From Echinococcus granulosus (Eukaryota > Platyhelminthes > Cestoda > Cyclophyllidea > Taeniidae): a stretch of 64,000 nucleotides of DNA. Position numbers and translations under genes: made by a program. The stretch is from positions 266,627-330,626 of the forward strand of contig NW_020170427.1 of NCBI RefSeq assembly GCF_000524195.1, in the 5' to 3' direction. The notes under the pieces are model-generated. The model ran no database searches. It saw only the letters and a program-made list of their open reading frames with translations, and was not told the origin of the DNA. Within the stretch, counting starts at the first letter, position 1. Every line of letters begins with the position of its first letter. This document shows positions 12,840 to 23,688 of this stretch, piece by piece.

Positions 12840-13930
12840 CCTAGTCGTTCCTACAGACAAAAGAAGACGTAATAATAGGACAGGATATGTATTACCAACG
12901 TAGAGAAGGGCTGGTTGGCTACTGGCATAGCCGAGAGGAAGTACAAAGGCGGAGTCTCAAGTGTCCGCGAAACCAAATAACGTATAGTCAAAAAAATAAT
13001 CAGGGAATTATATGGCTCTATCTCCTTTTAAACGTTGTCCAATGCTCTCCTTGGTCAAATTCCCTCGTTAGCCATCACAATGCAGTCAGCACTGTGCGAA
13101 ATTTCATCCACGAACCAACAGGGCCATCCATCAAATTTGCGTCCAACTGAGCAGATATCTGGCTGCAACGCCACTAATACCTCTTGACAATTACACTGGA
13201 TCTACTGTTTCATCCTTCATGGAAGGTGTATTGAGAGAAGGTTGTACTTGCCAGTCATCTCGTGTGTCCATCGCTGGTGGTAAGAATGCAAGGCTAAAAG
13301 CAGAATCATTTAATAAAGGAAGGGACTTAAAATAGTCTCCTGGGGATATGGTTTCGCATCTATGTCCCCTTGCCACTTTGTCCTCACTTCAGCGCTACCC
13401 AGCTGTATCTATTTGGTTTCTAACCAGAGAGTAGATAGGTGGAGGAAGTATTGCGTTTTCTCTCATTTGATATCTTCATATTAGGTACCGTTGGTAGCTT
13501 CATGATGAGCTTTTCCGGATAGTTTACACCCGCAGCTAGAATAGCTTCATTTGTTACTAGCAATCATGGAGAAGGCAGGGCTGCTAAAGTAGGTGCCGAA
13601 GTTGAACATCATTCTCAACCCTTCTGTTGGGGGTTGTCACAGATATTCCCATCTGTCCTTCTTTCATCACGTTAAGGTTAAGCAATCAGCAATAAAAATT
13701 AGAGTAATTGCACTTTGGGGTAGGGTTTGCTTTGTGCTGCCACTAATGTAGCTGTCTGAGATTTTTTTAAAGACGAAAGAGGTCAGAAATTGCATAGCTG
13801 ACGTACAGATGGGATGAGCGTGAAGGCTACTGGCGTGGCTCGGAGCCATGCCACCCCGCGCCAGTACAAAGGAGCAGCTTTAAGTGCGTGCATAACCAAG
13901 ATGACCAGTTAATCAATCGAGGTAATACAG
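12840..13930 (-). mobile_element. TRIM-type LTR element, near full length with two LTRs
   Basis: In minus orientation, the 5' LTR is at about 13745-13930 and begins TGTATTACCTCGATTG when read on the minus strand. The internal region is at about 13010-13745 and the 3' LTR at about 12840-13005. Both LTRs show the reverse complement of the family markers, such as GCTACTGGCATAGCCGAGAGG-type sequence near 12916 and the diverged GGCGTGGCTCGGAGCCATGC at 13832. The LTRs differ from each other at many positions, so the insertion is old. Confidence 0.85.
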
Positions 13931-14324
13931 TACAATTTAAATTCCAAATGCGTACACTAATTAAGCATTGCCCCTAGTAGAGAAGTGCTTTCGGACTAAC
14001 CAAGAGTAGTACAATCTGAAATGAATAAAAGACTTGAATGCAGTGTGACGAATTTTAGCTATATTCATAATAAATTAAAGTTGTGTAAGAGCGCATATGT
14101 AACAGGTTCAGCGTTTCTCTCTACCTCTGCTGTCATACCCTTAGAACGAGAAGGTTGATTAGAGAAGGATATCTTTTATTTGATAAGTGGTTTGAAAGTG
14201 CATAGTAAGTCGAGGCATCTGGATTCGAAGTCTGTTTCCTCTTCAGGGATCAATGGTGTTCACCCAGTCATGAAGTTGGCGTACATTTACCGCTTCTCAC
14301 CTAAGAGATACATTCAAACAAACA

Positions 14325-14402
14325 TAAAAGCTGGGTGCGTACCGGTATGGCCCGGAGGTTGGGCCACAGAGCGGAAGTACGACTTGCAGAGTTAAACATA
14401 CA
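14325..14402 (-). mobile_element. TRIM LTR fragment
   Basis: Read on the minus strand, GTCGTACTTCCGCTCTGTGG followed by CCCAACCTCCGGGCCATACC matches the middle of the TRIM LTR. The 5' and 3' parts are deleted, so this is a relic of about 80 bases. Confidence 0.6.
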
Positions 14403-14713
14403 GCCAAAATATCACATCTACCTTTACAGTGAATATCAACTAAAATACAGCCCTGAGTAATCTGAATGCGGTTAGATTGTCACTTACAAATCAGGCTTTG
14501 TAGCAGTTTAGCTCATTCAAGCGCTCAACCTTACGTTTGTTTCACAAAACCCACTGAACTGGAAAATAGCTAACACATAAAAAAACTATACATTCTCTCC
14601 AATTGTTAAATCGAGTATTTGAGTTATCAAGAAGACGTCAGTAAATTAATTACTGCCTCTTCTTTACATTGAGAAAATATCATAAATGGTAATGCGATGA
14701 TTAAATAATCAAC

Positions 14714-14841
14714 TGTACGATTTTGGATTGAAGGGCACTTAAGGCCCCCCTTCTGTACTTCCTCTAGGCCCTGTGGGAAATACATATTTTGCTCCGGTAT
14801 CGTGCCTCCTTTCGGCTTTGGGGAAGTCCCAGGGCGGTACA
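14714..14841 (+). mobile_element. TRIM solo LTR with internal deletion
   Basis: Starts TGTACGATTTTGGATTG, continues GGGCACTTAAGG, and ends GGGCGGTACA. The block between the GTACTTCC and TAGGCCCTG motifs is missing, so the LTR is shorter than its usual 160-200 bases. Confidence 0.75.
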
Positions 14842-15164
14842 CAGTCTCATCTCCTCAGTCTTCATACACCCTTTTTCCGAAGGCAAGTGATGTTACAGCA
14901 TTTATGGACCGTGATGCTGTAGAAATTTATAAGCCAATGATGTAAAGTTATGGAATTTGCTGTAACCTTAAAATTGAAAATAGGCAAAGTCTCACTGTTA
15001 CGAACTGATTTCGTTCCCAGAAAATTGGAGGTGCTGTGGGGAACCGCAGCGCTATTTTTTTTTCTAAAAAGTGTTTTATTGTTTATCTTTGATTACCAGT
15101 TTAGCTAATCTATTTAGGAACCTTATAATGGTTGATTTTGCCTTAATTTTCATATACTTATTAA

Positions 15165-16216
15165 TGAAGGCTTCTAGAATAAGGAGCTACCAACATGATC
15201 CAGAGGCCGTACTGCGCAACGAAAGCACAAAGACCGAGGCTTAAGTGAGTGAAAAGCAAAATGTAGCGCTGGACAAACAAAGAATCACGTAGACCCCTCA
15301 CCTGGTTTTGAGTGTCGGGCCCCTCGCACCCTTTGTCAACCCCTCTCATTTACTATCACAACAAAACCTGTGCTTTATAAACTAATACATCAACGATCCA
15401 TCCGTGTCAATAACCGAATTCGCGTGCAACTGGAATAATATTTGACCGCTACGTCACTGATCCCTCTTGGCGATTCCACTGAATCTGGAGTTTTTTCCCT
15501 GTTTGGGAGGCGCATTCGGGGAAGGGGAATGAGCTGGTCATCGCTAGTCGTAAGAACACTATCCCAAAGCAGAGTCATTGAATAAAAAACTGGGTTTAGA
15601 ATAGTTTCTGTGGCAAAAATTTTTAGCTTGTTCTTGCTTGTTACTGCTCCCACTTCAGAACTCCTCAGCCTTATCTATCTGTCCGGATTCTATTCAGTTA
15701 GTAGGGAAATATAGGTGGCATAGAGTCTTCACTTCAGAGGCACCTTCATACAGGTACCATAAACAGCTCTGTAACGAACTTTTAGGTGATTAATGGCTAT
15801 GGCTTGTGTCACTTCAGCTGTTACTAGCATTCCTGCAAAAAAAGGGACCTAGGTAGCTGCCAAAAGTGAACATCATTCTCAATCCTTCTATCAAGGGTCT
15901 TCACAGACATTCTCATCCGTAGGACATGCCCTTTTCTGTCACGTTAACGTTTAGCATATAGTAATTGAAATCAGCTTAGCTGCCCCTTGGGAACAAAAAC
16001 ACCTTCCACTGCCACTAGTGTAGCGCCTCGAGTATTTCCTGAAGAGGAAAGAAGTTATAATTCGAGGCCAGTGAATGTATTGATAACATACAGTTGGGCT
16101 GATGTGGGAGGGGGCAACTGGTGTGGCACGGAGGCCATGCCGCCCAGCAGAAGTAAAATCGCGGAGCCCTAAGCGCCCAAGCACCCGAACAAACTATGAA
16201 ATTACTAAAAGCTACA
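15165..16216 (-). mobile_element. TRIM-type LTR element with two LTRs, 3' LTR truncated
   Basis: Minus orientation. The 5' LTR is at about 16015-16216 and begins TGTAGCTTTTAG read on the minus strand. The internal region contains the reverse complement of the conserved blocks, for example ACAGCTCTGTAACGAACTTT near 15762 and CAATCCTTCTATCAAGGGTC near 15879. The 3' LTR at about 15165-15290 still shows ACGGCCTCTGGATCATGTTG on the minus strand but lacks its end. Confidence 0.82.
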
Positions 16217-16607
16217 CCTTAAACTTAAATATCGACAAAAGTGGAATTGACTTCCACTTAAACTCTGTGGCTCCATATTTGGCCTTGACATGCAACTCAT
16301 CTTTGAGAGGTCCTTGACTTCTCGTTAAACATAGATGAAATATTGTATCATCGGTAACTGTGCAACTTTTCCTAACACAGTTGCAACGCGGATTTCCGAG
16401 GAAAGCCAGCTCTCACCGAATCGTTTTTTACCATAACACTATCACGTTGTCTACCAGCCTGTCCAATTTCATCATTACGGAGTAGTTGAAAAATGTTAGC
16501 CTATTAAACAGGATTAAATTGCCCCTATATCATTATTTTAAACCCAAAAATAGCCTTTTGACGCTACTCGGAGCAATCACTTCCAAATAAAATTAAGGGA
16601 GACACAT

Positions 16608-16623
16608 GTCACACATATGTGAC
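16608..16623 (+). repeat. GTCAC-CATATG-GTGAC near-palindrome, copy 1
   Basis: GTCACACATATGTGAC. Its exact reverse complement occurs at 44164. It lies outside the TRIM copies. Confidence 0.7.
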
Positions 16624-17376
16624 GCCGATTAAAAACAAACTAACCACTTTTTGCCCCGTAGTTAATTATCCCCAGCTCTTGTAAAAGTGCTTTCGTCTTT
16701 TTGTATTTAAAAAAATTAACTCTGGTAAGACAATTTAGTTTTTAGTTATTAATTTAAAACAACAAAATTCAATTATCCTGATAAAGGAACCTCGTTGAGC
16801 TTAATAATCCGTCCTTTTAGAGCCTTATTAATATAATGTGAAAGACATTAATCACTACCGCTTTATTATTTAGAAAGCTCTAATGTCTTTCCCAAATGAA
16901 CCATTATTGTCACCAAAAAAGAAGGAATGTGGTGGACATTCAATCAGCCCGTGGGGATGCTGATTGAATGCAACGACGCTTTCTTGTGGCGCTATCTAAT
17001 GGATGGGAACAAATGTGAAGGAGGAGCAATAAGGCAATAAGTGTGGCTCTCATTTATCATAAAGTTCATGAGGAGCATTTATTTTCAATAAAAAAGTAAG
17101 TTAAAAGTACAGAGGGCTCCGAATTAGGGGAATAGTCATAGAAATATCCAAAGCTATACCGGTTCGGCTTCTATTAATTAAGGCCTAAAAAGTAAATATA
17201 GGTTAACTGAAAGAGGAGATAAAATAAAATTTAAACAGTTAAACTCACAAATTCGAAAACATCTTCCACTTCATTTCTGAATAGTCTGCTCACCCCAACT
17301 CATGTTAGTAGAATTGCTAATTTTTGGTGTTTTCTTAATAAATTACAAATGCTGTAGTGGGAATGTGGAGAACCCA

Positions 17377-18447
17377 GGTAAATGCTTCACAGGTTTGTTC
17401 AACTCTCATTTTTAATACGGGGGCACTTATAGCCCCACTGCAGCAACCTTGCCAGTCAGCCTAGCCCCTAGGCCATGCCACTTGCAACCAGGCCTTTTGT
17501 ACGAGCCCGAGCGTCATGGCTTCTTTCGTCCTAAGAAAGGACGCGGGGCGCTACATTCGTGGCAGCAGAAAGCAAATCCAATCGGAAATTACACCTACTC
17601 AACTTTTTAATACTAAATGCCCAACTACGTGGTGAAAGAAGGGTATGTGCTGTGGATGGGAGAATTTATGATGACCCCTAACAAAAGGGTTGGAAATGAC
17701 GTCAAACCTCAGCCACCACCTGAATCCCGTGGCCTTCAGGGAAGCTATTAACAATGGAAGCGATACTAGCCGTGGCCGTACACCATCTGAGAAATTTGTT
17801 ATGGAGTCATCAACAGGGCCTGTATGCAGATGTTGATGTAGTGAACTCGTGATACCTCCCTCATTTCCGTCACTAGACTAGCTGAATAGAATCCTGATAG
17901 AGTGATAGATGGGTATGACTGGTCAGCACTGAAGTGAGAAAAAGTGGCAGGGCCGAACAAACGCGAAACTGCCATTAGTATTAACGCCCTTAGGAATGGC
18001 GAATGATTCAATAGAAGGCTAGCACATTCTCGCTTCTCCCAAGGCAGTTTTTAAACAGGCTAAAAGTCTGGATCCAATGGGATCGTTAAGGAGGGTCAGT
18101 GACGTTGTTGCCAGATATCTTCTCCCTTGCACTCGAATCCGATGCCTGTCGTGATTGGTTCGAGGGTGTTTTTCTTACAACGCCAACTGCATTGTGGTGG
18201 CCAAAGTAAAAGTTCGACCAAGTGGAGCCCCGAGAAAGATGCTCAAAAGGAGAGAAGCAGTTTGTAATACTTCAACCACTTTTAACTTCCGGTTGTGGTA
18301 ACGGGTCTTTTAGGGCTCCGCTATCGTACTTCTGCTGGTCGGAATGGCCTTCGCACCTTGTCTGTAGCCTTAACCCCTCTACACATCCAATTTGCGTATT
18401 CTGCTTTAGTATAATGTCCCCTTTTGTCTTCATGACACATAGTACTT
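17377..18447 (+). mobile_element. TRIM-type LTR element, full length with two LTRs
   Basis: The 5' LTR is about 17377-17555 and ends GCGCTACA. It is followed by TTCGTGGCAGCAG, a variant of the primer-binding site. The 3' LTR starts TGTAATACTTCAACC at 18263 and runs to about 18447. The LTRs are strongly diverged from each other, so the copy is ancient. Positions 17765-17823 are identical over 59 bases to the inverted copy at 20349-20407. Confidence 0.87.
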
Positions 18448-18938
18448 AGGATCATTATTAAGGCAAATTTTTTGTGGACCATGACAAGAGTCCACTACTG
18501 CCTCCTCATTGACACTTTCACTATTCAGGTCTTAGAGATAAATTGACCTTAACAGTTCAGATGGCTCAGTATTCGGACGTGAAACAGCAGCTCATGAACT
18601 GAAAGCGTAATTACCCCTAGATCGTAAACATCCTTAATCTACGTGGTTTTAGATTCAACCAATGTCTTAGCCACACGGCTTGGCGTAAGGGGTCATCCAT
18701 CATTAACAAAGACCACGTTTAAATGAGAAAACCAGGGCTTCACCTATGGGTGGTGTGTTGTTGATGAACGTGTCAAGTCTTGCTCGACTCGTACCCCTAA
18801 TCAATGTCAACAGTAAGGTAAAAGTCAACTTACGGATTCATACACGTATGCAAAACGCAAAAAGTAGCAAAAGGATGGCTAAATCGTTTCTTTTAAATAA
18901 GGGAGATTGATGGGAGGAGTTAAGTTGTAACATTTGCT

Positions 18939-19202
18939 CTACTGGTTTTTTCGTCTTCTTAACCTCACACGAAGGACTACATTCTTGCAGAAGCGCTGAC
19001 ACCCGTCCTCATTGCATATGTCCAAACACTTGGTCCACAGTCTGTCCCGAATCGGTTCAGCCGTAGTAGTGATGACCTCCATCGGACTCACGACCTCAGC
19101 CCCTTGATCCGGCTCGGCCGTGGCAATGGCTGGTGGTGCTGCATTGCAGACTGAGCAAACACAGACTGCCAGTACAAGAAGGCTAATTTCTATGGTAGTC
19201 AT
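18939..19202 (-). CDS. Small secreted four-cysteine protein, unknown function
   Basis: I do not recognise this protein. The 87-residue frame starts at ATG 19202 in the context AAACAATGA. Residues 1-21 look like a signal peptide: a short N-terminus, the hydrophobic core ISLLVLAVCVCSVC, and a likely cleavage after CNA. The mature part begins with an Ala/Pro/Thr/Glu-rich stretch (about 22-52), then carries LWTKCLDICNEDGCQRFC, a C-x3-C-x4-C-x3-C pattern at residues 59, 63, 68 and 72. It ends with a very basic tail (RVRLRRRKNQ). Paired CxxxC motifs suggest two helices tied by disulphides. A TATAAATA box lies at 19244-19237 on this strand, about 35-42 bases upstream of the ATG. Possible oddity: CTTCGT|GTGAGG near the end could be a splice donor, so the true C-terminus may differ. 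No canonical poly(A) signal is seen just downstream. It lies between two TRIM copies. Confidence 0.5.
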   Translation of the reverse strand: MTTIEISLLVLAVCVCSVCNAAPPAIATAEPDQGAEVVSPMEVITTTAEPIRDRLWTKCLDICNEDGCQRFCKNVVLRVRLRRRKNQ

Positions 19203-19236
19203 TGTTTACAACCAAACCGACTTACGAAACACGATG

Positions 19237-19244
19237 TATTTATA
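19237..19244 (-). promoter_or_regulatory. Putative TATA box of the small secreted-protein gene
   Basis: TATAAATA on the minus strand, ending 35 bases before the ATG at 19202. If used with normal spacing, the 5' untranslated region would be only about 10-15 bases. Confidence 0.4.
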
Positions 19245-19664
19245 TTGCAGTAGGGTAAAGTTCCGGAAAAAACAATTGTTTATAACAGTAAAACACTTGG
19301 TTTATGTGACCAACGTCAGGGGTGAATGGACACTCCTAGTTGGTAAAAGTTACATCTTTTTTTGCCACTCAGGTAAATCAAATCAGTCACTATTTACGAA
19401 TTATAGGTAGAAAAAATATTTACAAGAAGACTGATTTATTCACTTGATACACCGGCATCTGTTTATCCTAACAACTTGATATCAACGTGTAATGAGAAAG
19501 TGATTGTTCTACTTACTGGCCACCAAACGCTGCATCGGCCTTTTTCTATGTACAATTCTATGAAGACACAAGTTATTTTATCTGATACTTGGTTATTCAT
19601 GGCTTTTATATACACCGGAAATGTAAATGCTCGACTTCCTGTAAATAAATTCGGCTAAAATTGC

Positions 19665-20765
19665 TGTATTGCCAAGGTTCTGTTCTGAAGATGTAAGAAG
19701 ACACGATACCGCAGCAGAAAATGCTTTGGCGGCATACAAAAGGGCTGTGGGGAGGGCTGTTGCCATAGCTTAAAGGCCGATATGCCCAGCAAAAGCATAA
19801 AAGTAAGGGCTAAAGTGACCACGAAATTAAAACAAAGGGCTAGATAAACAATGAAAGCATTACATAGGTCACTCACTTTTTGACCGCCGTCCCCAGCCCT
19901 TCCCTGGTCTTCCTCCCACGTCGATCGTCACGACGTATTCGGTGCTGTAGGAAAATCATCCACAAAACAACAGCACCAGTCATCCTATTCGCGTGAAAGG
20001 GAGAAGATGTTTGACCGCAATGTCTCATGTCCCCCTCGGCAATTCCGCTGGATCTGGAGTTTCATCCTGTTTGGGAAGTGTATTGGGGGGAAGGAGAATG
20101 TGCTGATCAATTTGCATTTCCATCGTCAGTCGCAAGAAAATTGGCCTAAAAGCCGAGTCATTTAATAGGAGAGGCGACTTTAAATTGTTTCGCGAAGGTG
20201 AAGTTTCGCGCTTCTTCCTCCTTGCACTTCTTTCACACTTTAGTGCTGACCAGTCGTATCCATCTATTACTCTATCAGGATTCTATTCAGCCAGTCCAAT
20301 GGTGGAAATGAGGGAGGTATCGCGAGCTATTTAGATTAACATCTTCACACAGGCCCTGTTGATGACTCCATAACAAATTTCTCAGATGGTGTACGGCCAC
20401 GGCTAGTGTCGCTTTCATTGTTAACAGCTTTCCTGAAGGCAAGGGTATTGAGGTGGTTGTTAAGGTTTGACGTCATTTTCAACCCTTCTTTTGGGGATCA
20501 TTACGGATTCTCCCATCCACAGTATATGGTCTTTATTCCATCACGTTAAGGTTGAACATTTAGAAGCAAAAATTTAAGTAGATGTAATTTTTCATTGGAT
20601 TTGCCACGAATGTAGCGCTCCGCGTCCTTTCTTGGGACGAAAGAAGCCACGGAACCGAGGCAGAATGTGCCCAGAAGCCATGTCGACTTGCGGAAGTTCA
20701 AAAGCAGAGCTCAGAGTGTCATGCAAACCTTCATTCGGTGCTTGAAACTTTTGGTCTTGGGCACC
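19665..20765 (-). mobile_element. TRIM-type LTR element, full length with two LTRs
   Basis: Minus orientation. The 3' LTR is 19665-19865, bounded by TGTAATGC at its start (19865 on the minus strand) and ATACA at its end, giving a clean 201-base unit. The internal region is at about 19866-20605 and the 5' LTR, with deletions, at about 20610-20765. The open frame at 19655-19876 lies wholly in the 3' LTR and is not a gene. Confidence 0.85.
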
Positions 20766-22699
20766 TTATCGAGACATAAACTGCTATGTAACGCAACTGC
20801 AAGAGAGACAAATCTTTCTGTCAGAATTGTAAACATAGTCATATACCCATATTCGTGACTCGTTACATGGCACTTGTCAGGTTTTGTAGGCTTTTGGAGC
20901 ATATTGGCAACTGAAAAGTATTATAAAATTAATAAAATGGTTACCTTTAATTTATAGTATTCTAGTTTCCTCTTGATATTTGCCTCAGAACTGACGTCTT
21001 GGCAATTCACTTTGCCTAAAACGGCTTAAATACATCCATTTAAAACTAAACAATAAAAAAATTTCGTTAGATACCTCTCTTGTCACTATTTTCGTTGAAG
21101 GGATCTGTGAGGTGGAGGAAACCCTCCAGTTTTAATGAACCGCCTTTTGCTCCTTCAGCAGCATCTCTCGAGTTCCCTTTAATTCTGTAATTTAATAACT
21201 CTCTAGTGTCTTCCGTGTAAAATGAGGTCGCTTACACCCTTTTTTGCCTGTACCACAGTTAATCAAGGCATGAACAAAGGACCTGGCGACCCTAATTCCT
21301 GGCCGCAAACAGGCACACACGAATGCCTTGATTTGGCCTTAGAGAAAATCGGTGTAAGTCCACAAAGTAGAGCATGAAGGATGAATTATAGTGCAGTTCA
21401 ACCACCTCGTTTAATTCATTTTTTCCGTCCGGTAGGAAGGAGGGGACAATGTGGATGTTCAAGTCAAAGCGGGACTATGGCTTTTGCTGATTATCCTTTT
21501 AAAGAGTGCCTATCGCCTTTCCTTTTCCTCATGGTCGTCGATTGTAGTTCCTCTCCACTTACCTCAGCATAGTACAATTAAACCACCTTCTACAATTTGC
21601 CCTGGCTTCCAATTTGCTCTAGCTTAACAAAATTGCAGGTTTATGACTGACTATGTAACACTTCTAGTTCATCGAATTATTCGCTACCTGCGTAATTTCA
21701 AAACACTGCAAACTGCAGGTCGACTTGTTGAATAAATATTTACAGGAATGACTACCGAGGCTGTAGGCTGGTAACCGCTATGGGCGGCCTTGAAGGGGGC
21801 CTTTAAACTGTTTACGCTATTTAGATGACCTGTTGCAGCTGAGCGTTCCACTACTGTGAAGAGTCTGGTTGAAGTCCTCCATAGGAGGAGTTAGCTGTGG
21901 AGTTCTTTCATAAAAAAACTTCGTTCGACACAAGTCTTACGTTGTGACATTAGCACAGTCACTACCAGTATCGTTTGCCACCTTGTGATGGGACGGTATT
22001 TTGTGTAGTAGAGCCTCCATACCATGAAATTTTATTCTGAGAAAAAAATTACAAATTCCAGTTTGAGTGGATCGCTCCTCATCGTCGCAAGGGATAAAAA
22101 AATGTAAATTGGGTTGTTTTTGGCCATTATTTACTTTACTGTGCGGTCTAACCGATGGATAGGTGGATTTAAACGCGAACTGGCTGTAACATCAACAGTT
22201 TACGGCTAAAATAATCACACACCTTGGACAACTGTTTATGCATATAAATAGAGGCTTCTTAATCATTGCCTACCACTAAAACCCATGAACATGGTTTGCA
22301 AAATAGGTTTGAGGAAATCAGTATCCTGAGACTGAGCGACTGTTGCATACTTCATGATGTCAACTGCTCAGCGCCCTTAAACTCTTCCTATCCCTGGCTC
22401 AAAATGAACTTTAACTTTTCCTTCCCTAGTTTGGGTGGAATTAAAATACAGTAATGTAACCAACGTTTGTCAGGGAGTTTGATGATGGTCTCAGTAACAC
22501 GCCTGTCAATAAATTCATCAACTCAATCCTGTTCAAAACTCAAAGATGCAATCGTCTTTGGATCAAAAATATCCTGCAGCATTTTTCTTTTCTTCTTCAG
22601 GTTCTCTTTGAATCAGAACTTGATGCAGCTAGTTATTATAGGACTTGTTAGACGGGCATGTCTGTGAAGCTAATGGTAAACTTGGCAAAAATGACAAGA
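20766..22699. other. Unannotated spacer
   Basis: No supported gene. An 11-base inverted repeat (AATCAAGGCAT near 21259 and ATGCCTTGATT near 21333) is the only structure noticed. Confidence 0.4.
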
Positions 22700-23688
22700 T
22701 TAGCTAGCATTTCTTGGCCCTGACTGTAGTTTGTAGAACTCTTCGTTTTAATTTCGCGGGCACTGAAGGTTCCACTTTTGTACTTCCGCTGGATGGAATG
22801 GCCTCCAAGCTATGCCAGCGGCTCCATCCAGACACTTTTCCACTTCGGAAATACATATTTCGTCCAGGAATTATGCTTTTCACTGTCTTTAGAAAAGATT
22901 GCAAAGCGATTCATTGATGGCAGAGGAAAGCGAACCTGATCCTAGAGGACACTCTTCATGATTTACATTCCTAAATGCTAAACCTTAACGTGACGGAAGA
23001 AGGGCATATGCTAAGGCTGGGCGAATCTGTGATAATCCCCAACAGAAGGGCTGGAAGTGATGTCTACCTTATGCAATCACTCCACTCCCTTGTTCTGCTG
23101 GAAAGCTATTAACAAATGAAGCGAGCGGTAACAGCCATGGCTGTGAATCATCCAAAAAGTTCGAGGCGGAGCTTTCCACAGTGCCTGCATGGAGATGTCA
23201 AAAAGTGAATAGGCGAAATGGCCTCCAAGTCTCAACTAGCTGGATAAAATCCAGATAAGGAGAAAAAGGTAGCAAGGAGTAGTAGACTCGAAACCACATT
23301 TTAGACGAGTGTCCTTACGCCACATGATGGATATGCTAGATGGCCACCACATTTTCCTCCTCCGCCAATATACTTTTCAAACAGGACTAAACCCCACGCA
23401 AACTGGATGACTGGAGCTGTTGTTTTGTGGGTGTTTTTCTTGCAGTACCGAATGATAGCCGAGGCGGCATTTTGACCAAGGATCACGCCGGAGATGACGA
23501 TCAAAAGGTGAGAGGCCTATGCGACGCTTTGATTGTTTTGTATCTCTTCAATTTAGTTTCGTAGGCACTTAAGGCCAGGCCATTTTATTTCCTCTGGGCG
23601 GCATGTCCCCCGGGCGATGTCGCTAACCACCCTTCAGCCCCTCTGCACGTCGGCAATACATACTCAGCCCTAGTATCAGGGTGCTACA
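22700..23688 (+). mobile_element. TRIM-type LTR element, full length with two LTRs
   Basis: The 5' LTR is about 22700-22910 and contains GATGGAATGGCCTCCAAGC. It is followed by GATGGCAGAGGAAAGC, a primer-binding-site relative. The 3' LTR is 23520-23688, starting TGCGACGCTTTGATTG and ending GTGCTACA, and is preceded by the purine-rich run AAAAGGTGAGAGG. The 3' LTR lacks the usual GTCTTC-rich block before its end. Confidence 0.87.

Noticed and set aside
19655..19876. 73-codon minus-strand frame with a hydrophobic stretch
   Set aside because: It coincides with the 3' LTR of the TRIM copy at 19665-20765, and the frame is not kept in other LTRs.
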